Of a DNA stretch of 64,000 bases, positions 11,626-24,600 are shown one piece after another. The stretch comes from Mesostigma viride (taxonomy: Eukaryota > Streptophyta > Mesostigmatophyceae > Mesostigmatales > Mesostigmataceae), in assembly GCA_009746045.1 (NCBI GenBank), contig RPFO01002078.1:478209-542208 (forward strand), written 5' to 3'. The position numbers and the translations under genes were made by a program. How positions within the stretch are numbered: position 1 is the first letter of the stretch; each line of letters opens with the position of its first letter. The notes below the pieces were generated by a model. That model did not search any database, was not told the origin of the DNA, and saw only the letters and a list, made by a program, of their open reading frames with translations.

Positions 11626-12300
11626 TGTCCACCCCACCAGTCCTGCTCACCTTCCTCTCCCCTGAGGATAAGCAGCGGTTCCTCTCTCGTCGCAAGCGGT
11701 TGCACGACCTCACCTGGACGCTGGATGACGACCTAACCCCCGCTCAGCAACAGCAGCGACGCGACCTGTGGCCGGAATACCTCCGCCATAAGCAGGACCC
11801 CCAGAAGCCCAAGGTGTACTGGAGGGGCGGGGACCTGATGATCAACCACAAGATGTGGACGCCCCCAGCGGGCTAGAATAGCAATAGCCCTAGCTTGTAA
11901 CCATTGGAGTCACTGTCGCTAAGGCAGCCATGCCTAGAATGTTTGCCTAGCTGTGCCAACAAACCTAGTCACGTGCCGCCAACGCACGGTACACAACCAG
12001 CCATAGCCTTAGCCTAGTTCTAGTACAGCCATGCTACGCCCTGGCTATGTTCAGATTACTTGCCCACGCTCCTTGCTATGACATGCTCACACGGGTCTTA
12101 TTGCACCCACAGTTTGCCGGATCGTTAGCCTGTCCTTTTAGCTAGCCGCGCCCGATTGCAGCTGTGGCATGCCTTTGGCATGAAGGAGACTGGGGGTCTC
12201 TGCCCTTTCTCCTGTAGTGCACACACAGGGATTAAAAGCACTTCGGTGCTCCGTGACTCCCCAACGGGAGCACGAGTTTAATTAATTAATTAATTAATTA
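11626..12300 (+). mobile_element. ORF1-only LINE derivative, copy b, with (TTAA)n tail
   Basis: This is the best preserved ORF1 C-terminal domain in the window, open to the TAG at 11874-11876: FLSPEDKQRFLSRRKRLHDL, then TLDDDLTPAQQQQRRDLWPE and YWRGGDLMINHKMW. A 420-bp tail follows. It ends with AGCAC-TTCG-GTGCT (12237-12250), a C(UUCG)G tetraloop hairpin, then a second hairpin and (TTAA)n at 12277-12300. The layout matches copies a, c and d. It is an incomplete, probably 5'-truncated insertion. Confidence 0.75.
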
Positions 12301-12302
12301 GT

Positions 12303-12412
12303 GTGTCATGCGCTTAGGCATGCCACGGAGTACTATGCCAAAACCATGTGTTTGAAAAATAATTAGGAATAAGTTAAGCAAGCAAATATTGTCTGCATTA
12401 TGCCCTCATCCT
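12303..12412 (-). repeat. R115 dispersed repeat, copy 4
   Basis: Diverged reverse copy directly after the (TTAA)n tail of LINE copy b, followed to about 12580 by a reverse R2 block. Confidence 0.75.
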
Positions 12413-12691
12413 AGCTGCACTAGACGCATGGGGATATATAATCCTCATCCGAGCTGTCTTTGGTCTACTGTAATGGCAGACGAGGCGGTAGTGTAGCGGC
12501 TATATCCTCAGGGGCAATAACCTCTACTTGACCAGACTTCCACCCTGGCTAGCAATGGGCCGGGAGGGGGCTGTGGGGAGACAACAGGGCCATCCCGTGC
12601 AGGGAGGCATGCCAAGGTATATGCCAATCTCATCATGTTCAGCTGGCTTCAAAAGATGCTTGGTTGATTGGCTGTAAGTGGCCATATGCCA

Positions 12692-15600
12692 CTAGCGAAA
12701 TATGGTTGCCAACCCTTGCCGGACGCAGATGTCAACTGGTGCGTACTGAAACGGGAACGCATGCCCGCTGCTGACAGATGTGGTGGTACTCTTGACAGCC
12801 ACGTCGGTGCCGGCAATTTGCTCCCCATCCACCACAATGCGACCACGTGTCGACTGGCCCACGATGGTTCCGGGTAGTAACCGGACAGCCCGCACCTGTG
12901 AATCCATGGTGAGTAGGCACACGGACCGGGGACAGTTAGCTAGTCACTACTGAGAAACGTGGTATTCTTTTGCCTCTGTTGGGGGGAACTAAATGAAATG
13001 AACGGGGGAACTAAAACCACAGCATTCTCCCTAATAGCCGGACACGGAGCGCAGGTTGGCACGATGAGCTCATAGGGATGCTCGCGGGCCATAGTGATCA
13101 GGAAAGAAAAGGCATGGGTGGGTGGGGGGGGGACGGTGGGGTTAAGAGAATGGGTTAGGGAGCGAATTCGCCATCCATCTTGTTTTCGCACTGTGTGCAT
13201 TCAACCATGGTCACTATACAGGTGGTTGGGTGGTTGGGTTGGGTTGGGTTGGGTTGGGTTGGGTTGGGTTGGGTTGGGTTGGGTTGGGTTGGGTTGGGTT
13301 GGGTTGGGTTGGGTTGGGTTGGGTTGGGTTGGGTTGGGTTGGGTTGGGTTGGGTTGGGTTGGGTTGGGTTGGGTTGGGTTGGGTTGGGTTGGGTTGGGTT
13401 GGGTTGGGTTGGGTTGGGTTGGGTTGGGTTGGGTTGGGTTGGGTCGGGTGGGGTTGGGTTGGGTCGGGTCGGGTCGGGTCGGGTCGGGTCGGGTTGGGTT
13501 GGGTTGGGTTGGGTTGGGTTGGGTTGGGTTGGGTTGGGTTGGGTTGGGTTGGGTTGGGTTGGGTTGGGTTGGGTTGGGTTGGGTTGGGTTGGGTTGGGTT
13601 GGGTTGGGTTGGGTTGGGTTGGGTTGGGTTGGGTTGGGTTGAGTTCCCTTCGCTTGGCTTGGCTTGGCTTGGCTTGGCTTGGCTTGGCTTGGCTTCGCTT
13701 GGCTTCGCTTGGCTTCGCTTGGCTTCGCTTGGCTTCGCTTGGCTTGGCTTGGCTTCGCTTGGCTTCGCTTGGCTTCGCTTGGCTTCGCTTGGCTTCGCTT
13801 GGCTTCGCTTGGCTTCGCTTGGCTTCGCTTGGCTTCGCTCGGCTTCGCTCGGCTTCGCTCGGCTTCGCTCGGCTTCGCTCGGCTTCGCTCGGCTTTGCTC
13901 GGCTTTGCTTGGCTTTGCTTGGCTTTGCTTGGCTTTGCTTGGCTTTGCTTGGCTTTGCTTTGCTTTGCTTTGCTTTGCTTTGCTTTGCTTTGCTTTGCTT
14001 TGCTTTGCTTTGCTTTGCTTTGCTTTGCTTTGCTTTGCTTTGCTTTGCTTTGCTTTGCTTTGCTTTGCTTTGCTTTGCTTTGCTTTGCTTTGCTTTGCTT
14101 TGCTTTGCTTTGCTTTGCTTTGCTTTGCTTTGCTTTGCTTTGCTTTGCTTTGCTTTGCTTTGCTTTGCTTTGCTTTGCTTTGCTTTGCTTTGCTTTGTTT
14201 TGTTTTGCTTTGCTTTGTTTTGTTTTGTTCTGTTTGGTTTTTTTTGTTTGGTTTGGGTTGCGTTTGGGGGGGGGGGGGGGAATGGGGGGGATTACCATAT
14301 GATAGTGAAGAAATCTCTCCTTCAGTAAACGGTCCCATGATCGCATGGATTACCCTTGTGATAGGTTTTACCGTGCAATAAGACACAAGTTGTCTCAAGT
14401 TCTTTCCGGTGAAACTTACCTTGTGATAGTGCACGATGTCGTGATTGATGTGCGTGCCGGCGTCGATGCCAAGAGCCATCTGTATCATCTTGGGCCGCGA
14501 CGTGTCACCCACAAGGATCAGGTCCAAGCAACCGTCGGCGAGCTGCGCAGGTGAAGGCAGGCAAGCGAGGGAACGTTCATTGCCCGCATTTAAGTATGGC
14601 AGGGTGGGGTGGGGTGGAGGGGGTGGGAAGACCAGGTTACATGAGGCATGCTTAGTAGGGCTACAAGAGCTGATGCTGATCACAAGGGTTTCAAATGCGC
14701 AGAGGCGCAAAGCAGTCACCCAATCTACTGACACTTAAGTACTGCAGGATAGCAAGAAGGAAGGAGAAATGGTGGAAGGGAGGCAAATGGTGGGGAGGGA
14801 AAGGAGATGGGGGAAGAAAATGGGGCAGGAAAGGGGCCGGTGAGGGAGGGAGAAGTAGAGGAATGAAGGGAGACAAAATTGGACCATGCAGAAAGAGACA
14901 TTGTGAGCTAGAGGCTTTCAGGGCGGAGGAGCGGGGGTCGGGGGTGGGGGGTGGAGGTTTGCTTGCATGACACAATCACGCAGGAGGGAACAGGGTTGGC
15001 GTTTTCCAAGAAACAAACGGTAAAGGTCTGTAACCGGGGATATGCAGAACCAACACATTCCTTTAAAAGAGACTACTCTGGCACCGGCCGCCTGCTACAA
15101 CTTCACATGCTCGAGCTCTTGGAAGGGTTGATTCCATCTGGAGGGGAGGGGCCGGGAAGAAAAGAGACTGCTCTTCAGCTACGCAAATGTACGTCAAAAC
15201 GCTGGTGAATCCTTGTGTGTCGGTGTGTGTCTCACACTTTGGGCGGTGAGCAACACACAATGCCGTTGTCATATGCCAATGTTCCAAACAATCCACGCAC
15301 ACCCCTGCGAGCAGCCGTGGAGGGCAATCACAAAATGACCGAGGAGAAACCTTGCACTGAGCACACAGACCGACCAGGGATGGGTTTCCTTTGTAGATAT
15401 GATTGGTTCATGGGGACTTGGGCAAGCACCCGGCATCAAGCTCACGCACAAAAAGATAACAGGTCATGAGTATTGATTGTTTACATGCTTGTCACACTCG
15501 GTCCAAACCTGGCATGGAGCCCACCTGTGCCTTGGGCGCTGCCATCGCACTCTCCGTGTCCCATGGCAGGTTCTTGAGCCAGAACACCGTGAACGGGGCC

Positions 15601-18600
15601 TCCACTTTCGTCCACTTGTCGCTCTCCGGTGGCGGGAGAACAACCGGTGGCATGCCCTGCCGGCTGCTCCCTCCCCCTACCCCTACCCCTCTCTCCGCCC
15701 CTTTCACCGGCTGGCCGTCATTAATGGCAATCTCTTCCAAACCACCGAGCAACAGGCTCGCGTTTTCCCGCTCGGCCGCGGAGCAGGGCGGCGTGGGCGT
15801 GGAGGAGCGGCCAAAGGCCGAGGAGGGGCGGGAGGAGGGGTCGACGGCCAGGCCAATGCCCTCTTGGGACAGGGGGGGGGCGTCGGGGCTTTGGGCGGAG
15901 AAGGGCGGCATGTCTTTCTCGGATATGAAGTGCACGCTGCCATTGTAGCGGCGCAGGTTGAGCAGCCGCGGGATGCTCTGTGTGGTCAGAGTTGGGTGGG
16001 TGGGGTGAAGCAGGGCATGGGGCGTGCCGGCTACGATGCGACTTGGTGAGCTCTGCACAATTTATCTATGAACAACCTGCTCAGCTACGATGCGACTTGG
16101 TGAGCTCTGCTCCTTTTATCTATGAACAACCTGCTCAGCTACGATGCGACTTGGTGAGCTCTGCTCCTTTTATCTATGAACAACCTGCTCAGCTACGATG
16201 AGACTTGGTGAGCTCTGCTCCTTTTATCTATGAACAACCTGCTCAGCTACGATTAGACACGCATGAACACGCTCATTCCCACGACCACATACGCAGACCG
16301 ACATGCACATGCGCACTTACACATTTACAAACGTCCAACCGTGCCACTCACCCGCCTGCCCGCCTACCTGCCCCAAGATCTACAAAGGGGCGCGGGCTTT
16401 GCCTGCAACAGTACCAAATGACTCTGCTTCTAACATCTGACAGTTCACGACATATGACTTGCTTGTTTTATCGTCACTGCACTACCTGCAACGCTTATTT
16501 GTTAAACTAGGTCATACCGATGACAGTGTTTACCCTCACCTGCAACGTGAACCGCAACTCCCCCAAGAAGCGGAAGCGCTCCGACTCGATGTCAATGTCC
16601 GCGATGAGGGCTGCCCGAACCGGAACCGGAGCCGGAACATGGGAAACACGGCAAGAGACGAGCAAGGACAGGCGCCGCAGCAAGCGTAACCACATCAACA
16701 TGATGGTCGTGTTTGTAATGTCGGCTGCCCGCGGCGACAATGAACCTCGACAGGCAAAGGGCGCAACCGGTGGCACAACGATCCATTCTCGTTGAGGTCA
16801 TGTCCGCGGTGGGTCGGTGGCACACACGATCCGTTCTCGTTGAGGTCATGTCCGCGGTGGGTCGGTGGCACAACGATCCATTCTCGTTGAGGTTATGTCC
16901 GCGGTGGGTCGGTGGCACACACAATCCGTTCTCGTTGAGGTCATGTCCGCGGTGGGTCGGTGGCACACACGATCCGTTCTCGTTGAGGTCATGTCCGCGG
17001 TGGGTCTGTGGCACACACAGTCCGTTCTCGTTGAGGTCATGTCCGCGGTGGGTCGGTGGCACACACGATCCGTTCTCGTTGAGGTCATGTCCGCGGTGGG
17101 TCGGTGGCACAACGATCCATTCTCGTTGAGGTTATGTCCGCGGTGGGTCTGTGGCACACACAATCCGTTCTCGTTGAGGTCATGTCCGCGGTGGGTCTGT
17201 GGCACACACAGTCCGTTCTCGTTGAGGTCATGTCCGCGGTGGGTCGGTGGCACACACAGTCCGTTCTCGTTGAGGTCATGTCCGCGGTGGGTCGGTGGCA
17301 CAACGATCCATTCTCGTTGAGGTCATGTCCGCGGTGGGTCTGTGGCACACACAATCCGTTCTCGTTGAGGTCATGTCCGCGGTGGGTCGGTGGCACACAC
17401 GATCCGTTCTCGTTGAGGTCATGTCCGCGGTGGGTCGGTGGCACACACGATCCGTTCTCGTTGAGGTCATGTCCGCGGTGGGTTGGTGGCACACACAATC
17501 CGTTCTCGTTGAGGTCATGTCCGCGGTGGGTCGGTGGCACAACGATCCATTCTCGTTGAGGTCATGTCCGTGGTGGGTCTGTGGCACACACAATCCGTTC
17601 TCGTTGAGGTCATGTCCGCGGTGGGTCGGTGGCACACACGATCCGTTCTCGTTGAGGTCATGTCCGCGGTGGGTCGGTGGCACACACGATCCGTTCTCGT
17701 TGAGGTCATGTCCGCGGTGGGTTGGTGGCACACACAATCCGTTCTCGTTGAGGTCATGTCCGCGGTGGGTCGGTGGCACACACGATCCGTTCTCGTTGAG
17801 GTCATGTCCGCGGTGGGTCGGTGGCACAACGATCCATTCTCGTTGAGGTTATGTCCGCGGTGGGTCTGTGGCACACACAATCCGTTCTCGTTGAGGTCAT
17901 GTCCGCGGTGGGTCGGTGGCACACACAGTCCGTTCTCGTTGAGGTCATGTCCGCGGTGGGTCGGTGGCACACACGATCCGTTCTCGTTGAGGTCATGTCC
18001 GCGGTGGGTCGGTGGCACAACGATCCATTCTCGTTGAGGTCATGTCCGCGGTGGGTCTGTGGCACACACAATCCGTTCTCGTTGAGGTCATGTCCGCGGT
18101 GGGTCGGTGGCACAACGATCCATTCTCGTTGAGGTCATGTCCGCGGTGGGTTGGTGGCACACACAATCCGTTCTCGTTGAGGTCATGTCCGCGGTGGGTC
18201 GGTGGCACACACGATCCGTTCTCGTTGAGGTCATGTCCGCGGTGGGTCGGTGGCACACACGATCCGTTCTCGTTGAGGTCATGTCCGCGGTGGGTCGGTG
18301 GCACAACGATCCATTCTCGTTGAGGTCATGTCCGCGGTGGGTCTGTGGCACACACAATCCGTTCTCGTTGAGGTCATGTCCGCGGTGGGTCGGTGGCACA
18401 CACGATCCGTTCTCGTTGAGGTCATGTCCGCGGTGGGTCGGTGGCACACACGATCCGTTCTCGTTGAGGTCATGTCCGCGGTGGGTTGGTGGCACACACA
18501 ATCCGTTCTCGTTGAGGTCATGTCCGCGGTGGGTCGGTGGCACACACGATCCGTTCTCGTTGAGGTCATGTCCGCGGTGGGTCGGTGGCACACACGATCC

Positions 18601-21600
18601 GTTCTCGTTGAGGTCATGTCCGCGGTGGGTCGGTGGCACACACGATCCGTTCTCGTTGAGGTCATGTCCGCGGTGGGTCGGTGGCACAACGATCCGTTCT
18701 CGTTGAGGTCATGTCCGCGGTGGGTCGGTGGCACACACGATCCGTTCTCGTTGAGGTCATGTCCGCGGTGGGTCGGTGGCACACATGATCCGTTCTCGTT
18801 GAGGTCATGTCCGCGGTGGGTCGGCACTTAGCACCGAGCCCCTGTGGTCTCTAGAAGAACCTCTCGAGAAGCCCCCAGCGGCCAAGGGGCTGCAAGTATG
18901 GCCAAGGTTCTGACCGCCCACATCCATCCATCCTGCCATCCAAATGCAGCACATGCTCCCACGGGCGAGCGTGTAGAACCTCGGCCATGGGTTGCCACGC
19001 TCTCCGGTGCCAGCTGGATCGGAATCCAGGAGGCTGCATCCACGCATCCCGCCGTTATCAGGCGCAGCACATCAACCTCGAGTCTAAACTCCAATGCGGC
19101 GCAGCTACTCTCCCTCCCACCCGGCGGAACCAGCCAGGCACTACTTGCTGTTGGGACAGACACGTGCGCAAGCATGCAGGTGCATGGGAGCACATGGCAC
19201 TGGTGGGGATGCTTCCGCACGCAACACAGACGGAGGCCGGGCGCTCACCCCATGTCATCCCCAGCACCCCGTGGAAGCGCTTGTCCCCTTGGGAGACGGT
19301 GTACACGTCCAGAGCTTGGGTGGCGCCTGGCGGGAGAACAGGGGGGGAAGCGGGGAAGGGGGGAGGGGGTGAGGGGGAAAGGAGAGGCAGGGAGAAAAGG
19401 GGTGGGAGGTGTGCGGATGCAAGCATGGGCGTTTGAATAAATCTGTTGAGCTTGCGGACAGGGAAGGGAAGGGTGCCCCCGTCTCCGATACACAACCACA
19501 CCCATCCATATGGGATGCACTCGGCCTCAAAACCTAAGTGATTCCACCTTGGGCGCAGCACCAAACTGCAGTTTGGCAAGCACTGCGGAGGAATCCACTT
19601 GCTTCCGCCGCGTCCTCTGCACGGCTCGCCTCCAAACAGAGACAATCTGGATAGTGGGGCCGCAGACGCAGAATAAACGGGCACTGGTCTCCTAGCAGCC
19701 GTCACCAACACCACAACACTCCGCCGTGATCCGCTGTGCATGGACGCTGTTCATTCCATAGACCTCGGGCACACGACGCCAGGAAGGGATGGGCACCTCC
19801 ACAAGAAATAAGTAACACGAGAAGATTGGGAAAAGAAACATTTAACAAAGTTTCCAACAGCTTTCTGGACTTCTGTCAATGTAGATGGGCCATACTCCAA
19901 ACGTGCACTCACCACATTCCTCCGCTCACTACAATCCCTACCCAACTCAACACACCGACACCCCCAGTCCCCCTCTCCCCCCCCTCTTGCACTTACGGTG
20001 CCCCCTCCCCCCCTCCCCCAATGCCCACTTTCCCCACCCCCCCCAATGCCCACTCACCCCGCGCAATGCACACAGCCGCGTGGAGGGGGTCACACGGTTC
20101 GCCATTGGCGTGGAGAACCGATTTCGCGACGCCGTTGCCAGAGCCTGCCGATAGGATGATGCCATTTCGCCAGGGCAGACGCATGGGAGATTATGCCAAG
20201 GCAGACAAAGTAGAATGGCATAGTCCGTATTCTAAAACTATTTGAATGCGAGCTCAGTTATAGAGCACGCCAGAGGCTTTATCGTACACAATCGATAAGC
20301 CACACATCAGCAAGTGGTTACATCCTAAACCACCTTCCCTGAGCAACCCCGTAAAGGCTGGGGCCAACCACTTGGCACCCTTTTAGAAAACAATGGGCCT
20401 GCACCCTGGAGATGTCCCAGGGAACTGCTTCTACACTTCCAAATAATCAGTTTGGCACCTTGAAAACATGGATCACAGTGTGGTAAAACCAGCTATGCTT
20501 TACTGTATGAATAATACCTTCATTTGGAGTGCCAAGACAAAAATAGCGGAAATCTCAAAAGATCCTTACGAGCATCGCGGCCTTTAGAAGCGGCTGCGCA
20601 AATTAGATATACATCTAGTGCAAATTGCAAATATGGCCTCAACGGGCAGCCGTTCCAAACAGCAGCCTAAAGAATAGCCAATACCTACAGGCACGCACTC
20701 CCCTGGCCCCAAGACCGTTAAAAAAGCAGAAACCCTTACCTGGGGCAATCCTCACCTGCAGGGATGACCCCCAGCGGTATTCGAATGGCTTCCTCCCAGT
20801 CCGCACGCAATAGCAACCCATTCAGCACCTGGTCAAGCCCAGGGTTTAGGCAGGTCAGTGGCCAGATGAGCGTTCCAGGCCGCGAGTGGGCGGGCGATTA
20901 GGGAGACAGGCAGCATGGAAACAGGCGAGTATGGAGGTGGGGCACGGCCTCAGCAGAGTTGGCCACGCTGCGGGAATGCAACCAGCTTGTGACATCCATC
21001 GATGTGATGGACCAAAAGGGTGTAAGATTACCAGGGTCCCCCTTTGCTCTACAACTGCTGGCTAGTTTTGGTCAAGTTGTTGATAAAATCCTGATCAGCG
21101 CACGTCTGCATCCAAGGTCAATCCATGTTCGCTTCGCATCTGCAAGGGACTCCCGGATGCTTGTTCATTAAAAGGATGCTCACATTTCTGATCAAGTCAC
21201 TCTTATCAACGGGCTGGGGTAGGGACGACACAATAGGGAAGAGAGAGAGAGCTCAGAGGGAGAACAAACATGCAACCATCGTCAGCAGATCAACGTTGTA
21301 TAACGTTGGAGGCATAAAGAAAGAGGCATGGACAAGGAATGGCCCACAAGTACAAGTAAGGCAGGGCACCGCATGCGCATGTCCCACCTCCACGAGCACG
21401 CCGTCCCCCCCCACGCAGACAATCCCGTCTGTGGTCTTCGTGTCGAGGGACTGCGCGACCTGGGTGCCGTGCAGACGGTGCGTGGTGTCTGATGGATGGC
21501 GGGGGGGGGTAGACAGGGGGGCAGGGAGAGGCGGGAGCAGAAACTGAAGACCACTGTTAGACGGCTACGATGAAGCGCTGTGTGAGGGCAAGGGGCAGAT

Positions 21601-24600
21601 GCAAGTGGGGGAATGACTATTGACAAAGGGCCAAATGCACGAACAGGAAAACTACTTAAACACTGCTGATGGTTGGGCAAAGATGCAGGAAATTAGCTAG
21701 CAATGGTCTGCACGTTATCTAATGATTAGGACGGGGCACCATCATTGGGGCCCCATGGAGGAGACATAGCGTTGCTGAGAGCCGTTCAGCTACGGGTAGC
21801 TCAAACACTCAACAATCATGTCACTAAGGTGCATCCTCGATACCTGCCAACCCTGATACTGCGGCCGCAACACGCTAGTCATCATGCTTCTGCATGCTCC
21901 GTGACCAACCATAACGCTGCCACCACACTGCACTAAACATAATGCTGCTGCCGCATGTTGTAATGGCTGCATGCTTGGTACACTCTAACCACGTACTAGT
22001 ACAAGTAGTAAATAAGAATCACACCACCCACTCGCAGATGATGTCATGGCTGCATGCTTGGTACTCGCAGACCACACACTCTACATAAAGTATGCCGCTG
22101 CCGCCGCCGTCCACTCACATATGACATCCAGGTCGATTCCGCTGAGCGCAAATATGGGCTGCACCTCCTTCAGGAAGATGCGCTTGGCGCGCCCGTTGCC
22201 GCTCACAGGATTGACCAGCACGGTCAACCGGCGGGGGCGGCCTGCGCACAGGGGAGAGGGGTAACCGGCGACGCTCACGGCATAAACATGCGGCCCATGC
22301 CAGCATTTCGTGCAATGGGAAGGGGGGAACAGGTGGCTGCATCAGCAAAGGCACCCGCAGGGGTGTGACCCTGGAGAGATGGAGGGATGGAGGCCTATGT
22401 GCACATAGGCCATGTGGAGGCCAAGAGACATGCATGTTCATTGTAATACGAAAGAGATCTGGCCAGCAACCATTTGCCAGGGTGTGCTAAACTATAACGG
22501 CCCTCGCGTCAATATGCAGATACTTGTTGACAGTAATAGAAAACAGTGTTAATTAGCATTGTTAGGGTGGGTGAACCCTGGGTAACAATCTTCATCATGG
22601 CTAAACGGTAAGAATCATGAGTCGCATATGACTAGTGATAAAACAGAGCCTTCCCAATGAGGCACGTGGCCAAAAAGCAATCCATCCAGCATCGATCACC
22701 ATTCACAGGGCAAGGGCACACCTCCCAGCACACGCAAGCCTACATATAATCATCGCCTTCCACGAGAGATTGAATTTGTAAGAAATTTCGATTTACTATA
22801 CTGCGGGACAAGCATGCACAGTGCCACACGAGAAAAAAATATTTTGAGCGCTGCATACATTTACTATATCTTTTCATAGTGGAATTGAACAAGTTTGCTT
22901 GATTGGTTGAGCATTATTTAACCCTTGGTCAGCATTATTCACGAGCTAAGTTAGGGCCACGCTCACCGCGCCGCACGAGCAGGTCCAGCGCCATCGCCCA
23001 CTCCTTCCACTCGGAGCTGGACGCCAGCTGCAGCCGCACGTCCGTCCTCTGCCGCCGACACCTGGCGATGCCGCAGCAGTTGGTGCTTTCCTCCAAGGGG
23101 TATGTGTGTAGTGTGAGCACGCGCGCGTCCTCCTGCCGGGTGGCCCCGAGGATGTCGCGCGTGGGGACCGATTGGCGACTCTGGCGCCGGTCGCCCCACA
23201 CAAACTGGGGGAAGGGCAGGAACCGGGACGCAGACAGGACGAGGGACCGCAGGTCAAGGAGGGCACACGGAGTAGGGAACTGGCTGTGGCGCCGGTCACC
23301 CACACAAGCTAGGCAGGTAGGGTGGGCAGGCAGGGTAGGTACGAAAGTAGAGAGAACAAGGGATTTTTTGTTGATCAGTGCGAAGGTGGAAGAAGGCTGC
23401 TGGCTCAGGTGCAGGTTACCCATGCAAACACCGGCCCTGGTGCAGGTTATCCAAACGAGCACCGGAGGAAGAGGGGGGGAGGGGCAGGGCCACACAAGGG
23501 ATGCCACATCCGTGACCGCACATGAGGGAGGAAGGGTGTCAGGGACGCCGCCATGAAAGGGATACGGGGAGAGACGCCCTACACGGAAAGCGGGCACTCG
23601 GTAGGCAGGGCTAGCATGCCACACGCACGGCGGACGAGTTGAGTGCAGCCAAGGCATACGGTGGTGGAAGGGGCAGCGAGCCCCCGCATGCGGCGCCCCC
23701 TCACGAGGAATCAGGCTCACTGTGGCACAGGGTCAGGGTCCACAGGGGGCACCCTGCAGGTGCTGGGATGCCAGGGATGCGGACAAGGGGCGCGGGCATG
23801 AGGCGCGGGGCTACCGTGGCATGCATGAACCCTAACCACCCCACTACTATACATCATGGATAGTGTGGCATGGGGACCCGCATGGCACCTCCACCCGATC
23901 CCCATGCGCGGGGGTGCTTGGATGCGGGTGGCGTGGCTGGTTCTGGTGACAAGGCCGCACTGCAAGCCGGGGGCATGGATGCCACTGCCCCACGTGCATG
24001 CAGTGCAGTGGCTAAGAAACAGAGCATGGGAATCGTGACAGGCAGCGGTTATGATCGGCTACAGGTGGGTGGTGCGTGGGAGGGGAGAACGACCGGCCAT
24101 GCATGTGGGAGCAGCTGTGGGCATGCTCATGCATTTAACACGACGCCGGCGGGTGCCAAGTGGCCCGTGCCTGGCACCCGGTACCAGGGATGTGTGGCCT
24201 CAGCACAACAGACAAGGTTTCTGGGAGAAAGCGGATATAGCGACGAACACCGCTAAATGGTGGCATGATGCCGACGCTCTACCCCAGACGCTCGCGCCAA
24301 TCATGGCTACCTGTAGACACTAAACCTACAACAGCCCGATGGGCTCCAGAATGAGCGCGCCTTAAAAGAAGGGGGGGGGGGGGGGGGGGGGGGGGTTAGG
24401 GGTAGGGTAGGGGATGGGAGAAAGAGAACAAACAAAATTTACTAAACTCGTGGTTTTGTGGCAGTATCGTGAAACACCCAGGGGGTTGGGTTGGGTTGGG
24501 GTGCAACCGAGGTGGTGGGGCAACCTGCCTCGCCAGAGTGAAGCAGCAATGCCTTTGTGGCGACGCCGTTCACGTGCGCGTTTGAGGATATCATGATGTT

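Noticed and set aside
13180-14734. ORFs of 380-506 codons on both strands across the pentanucleotide array
   Set aside because: A 5-bp period without stops is open in every frame; the translations are pure repeat, and the real kinase exons lie on either side.
16769-18824. CRISPR-like regular repeats
   Set aside because: Units are directly adjacent with no unique spacers, and the context is a eukaryotic intron.
16592-18831. Many 100-199 codon ORFs (GHDLNENGSCVPPTHR type)
   Set aside because: They are translations of a 48-bp minisatellite that lies in an intron, and they break at each 47-bp unit.
22935-23720. 261-codon minus ORF as one exon
   Set aside because: Only 23204-22967 matches the kinase family and has splice borders; the remainder is a duplicated intronic segment that happens to stay open.
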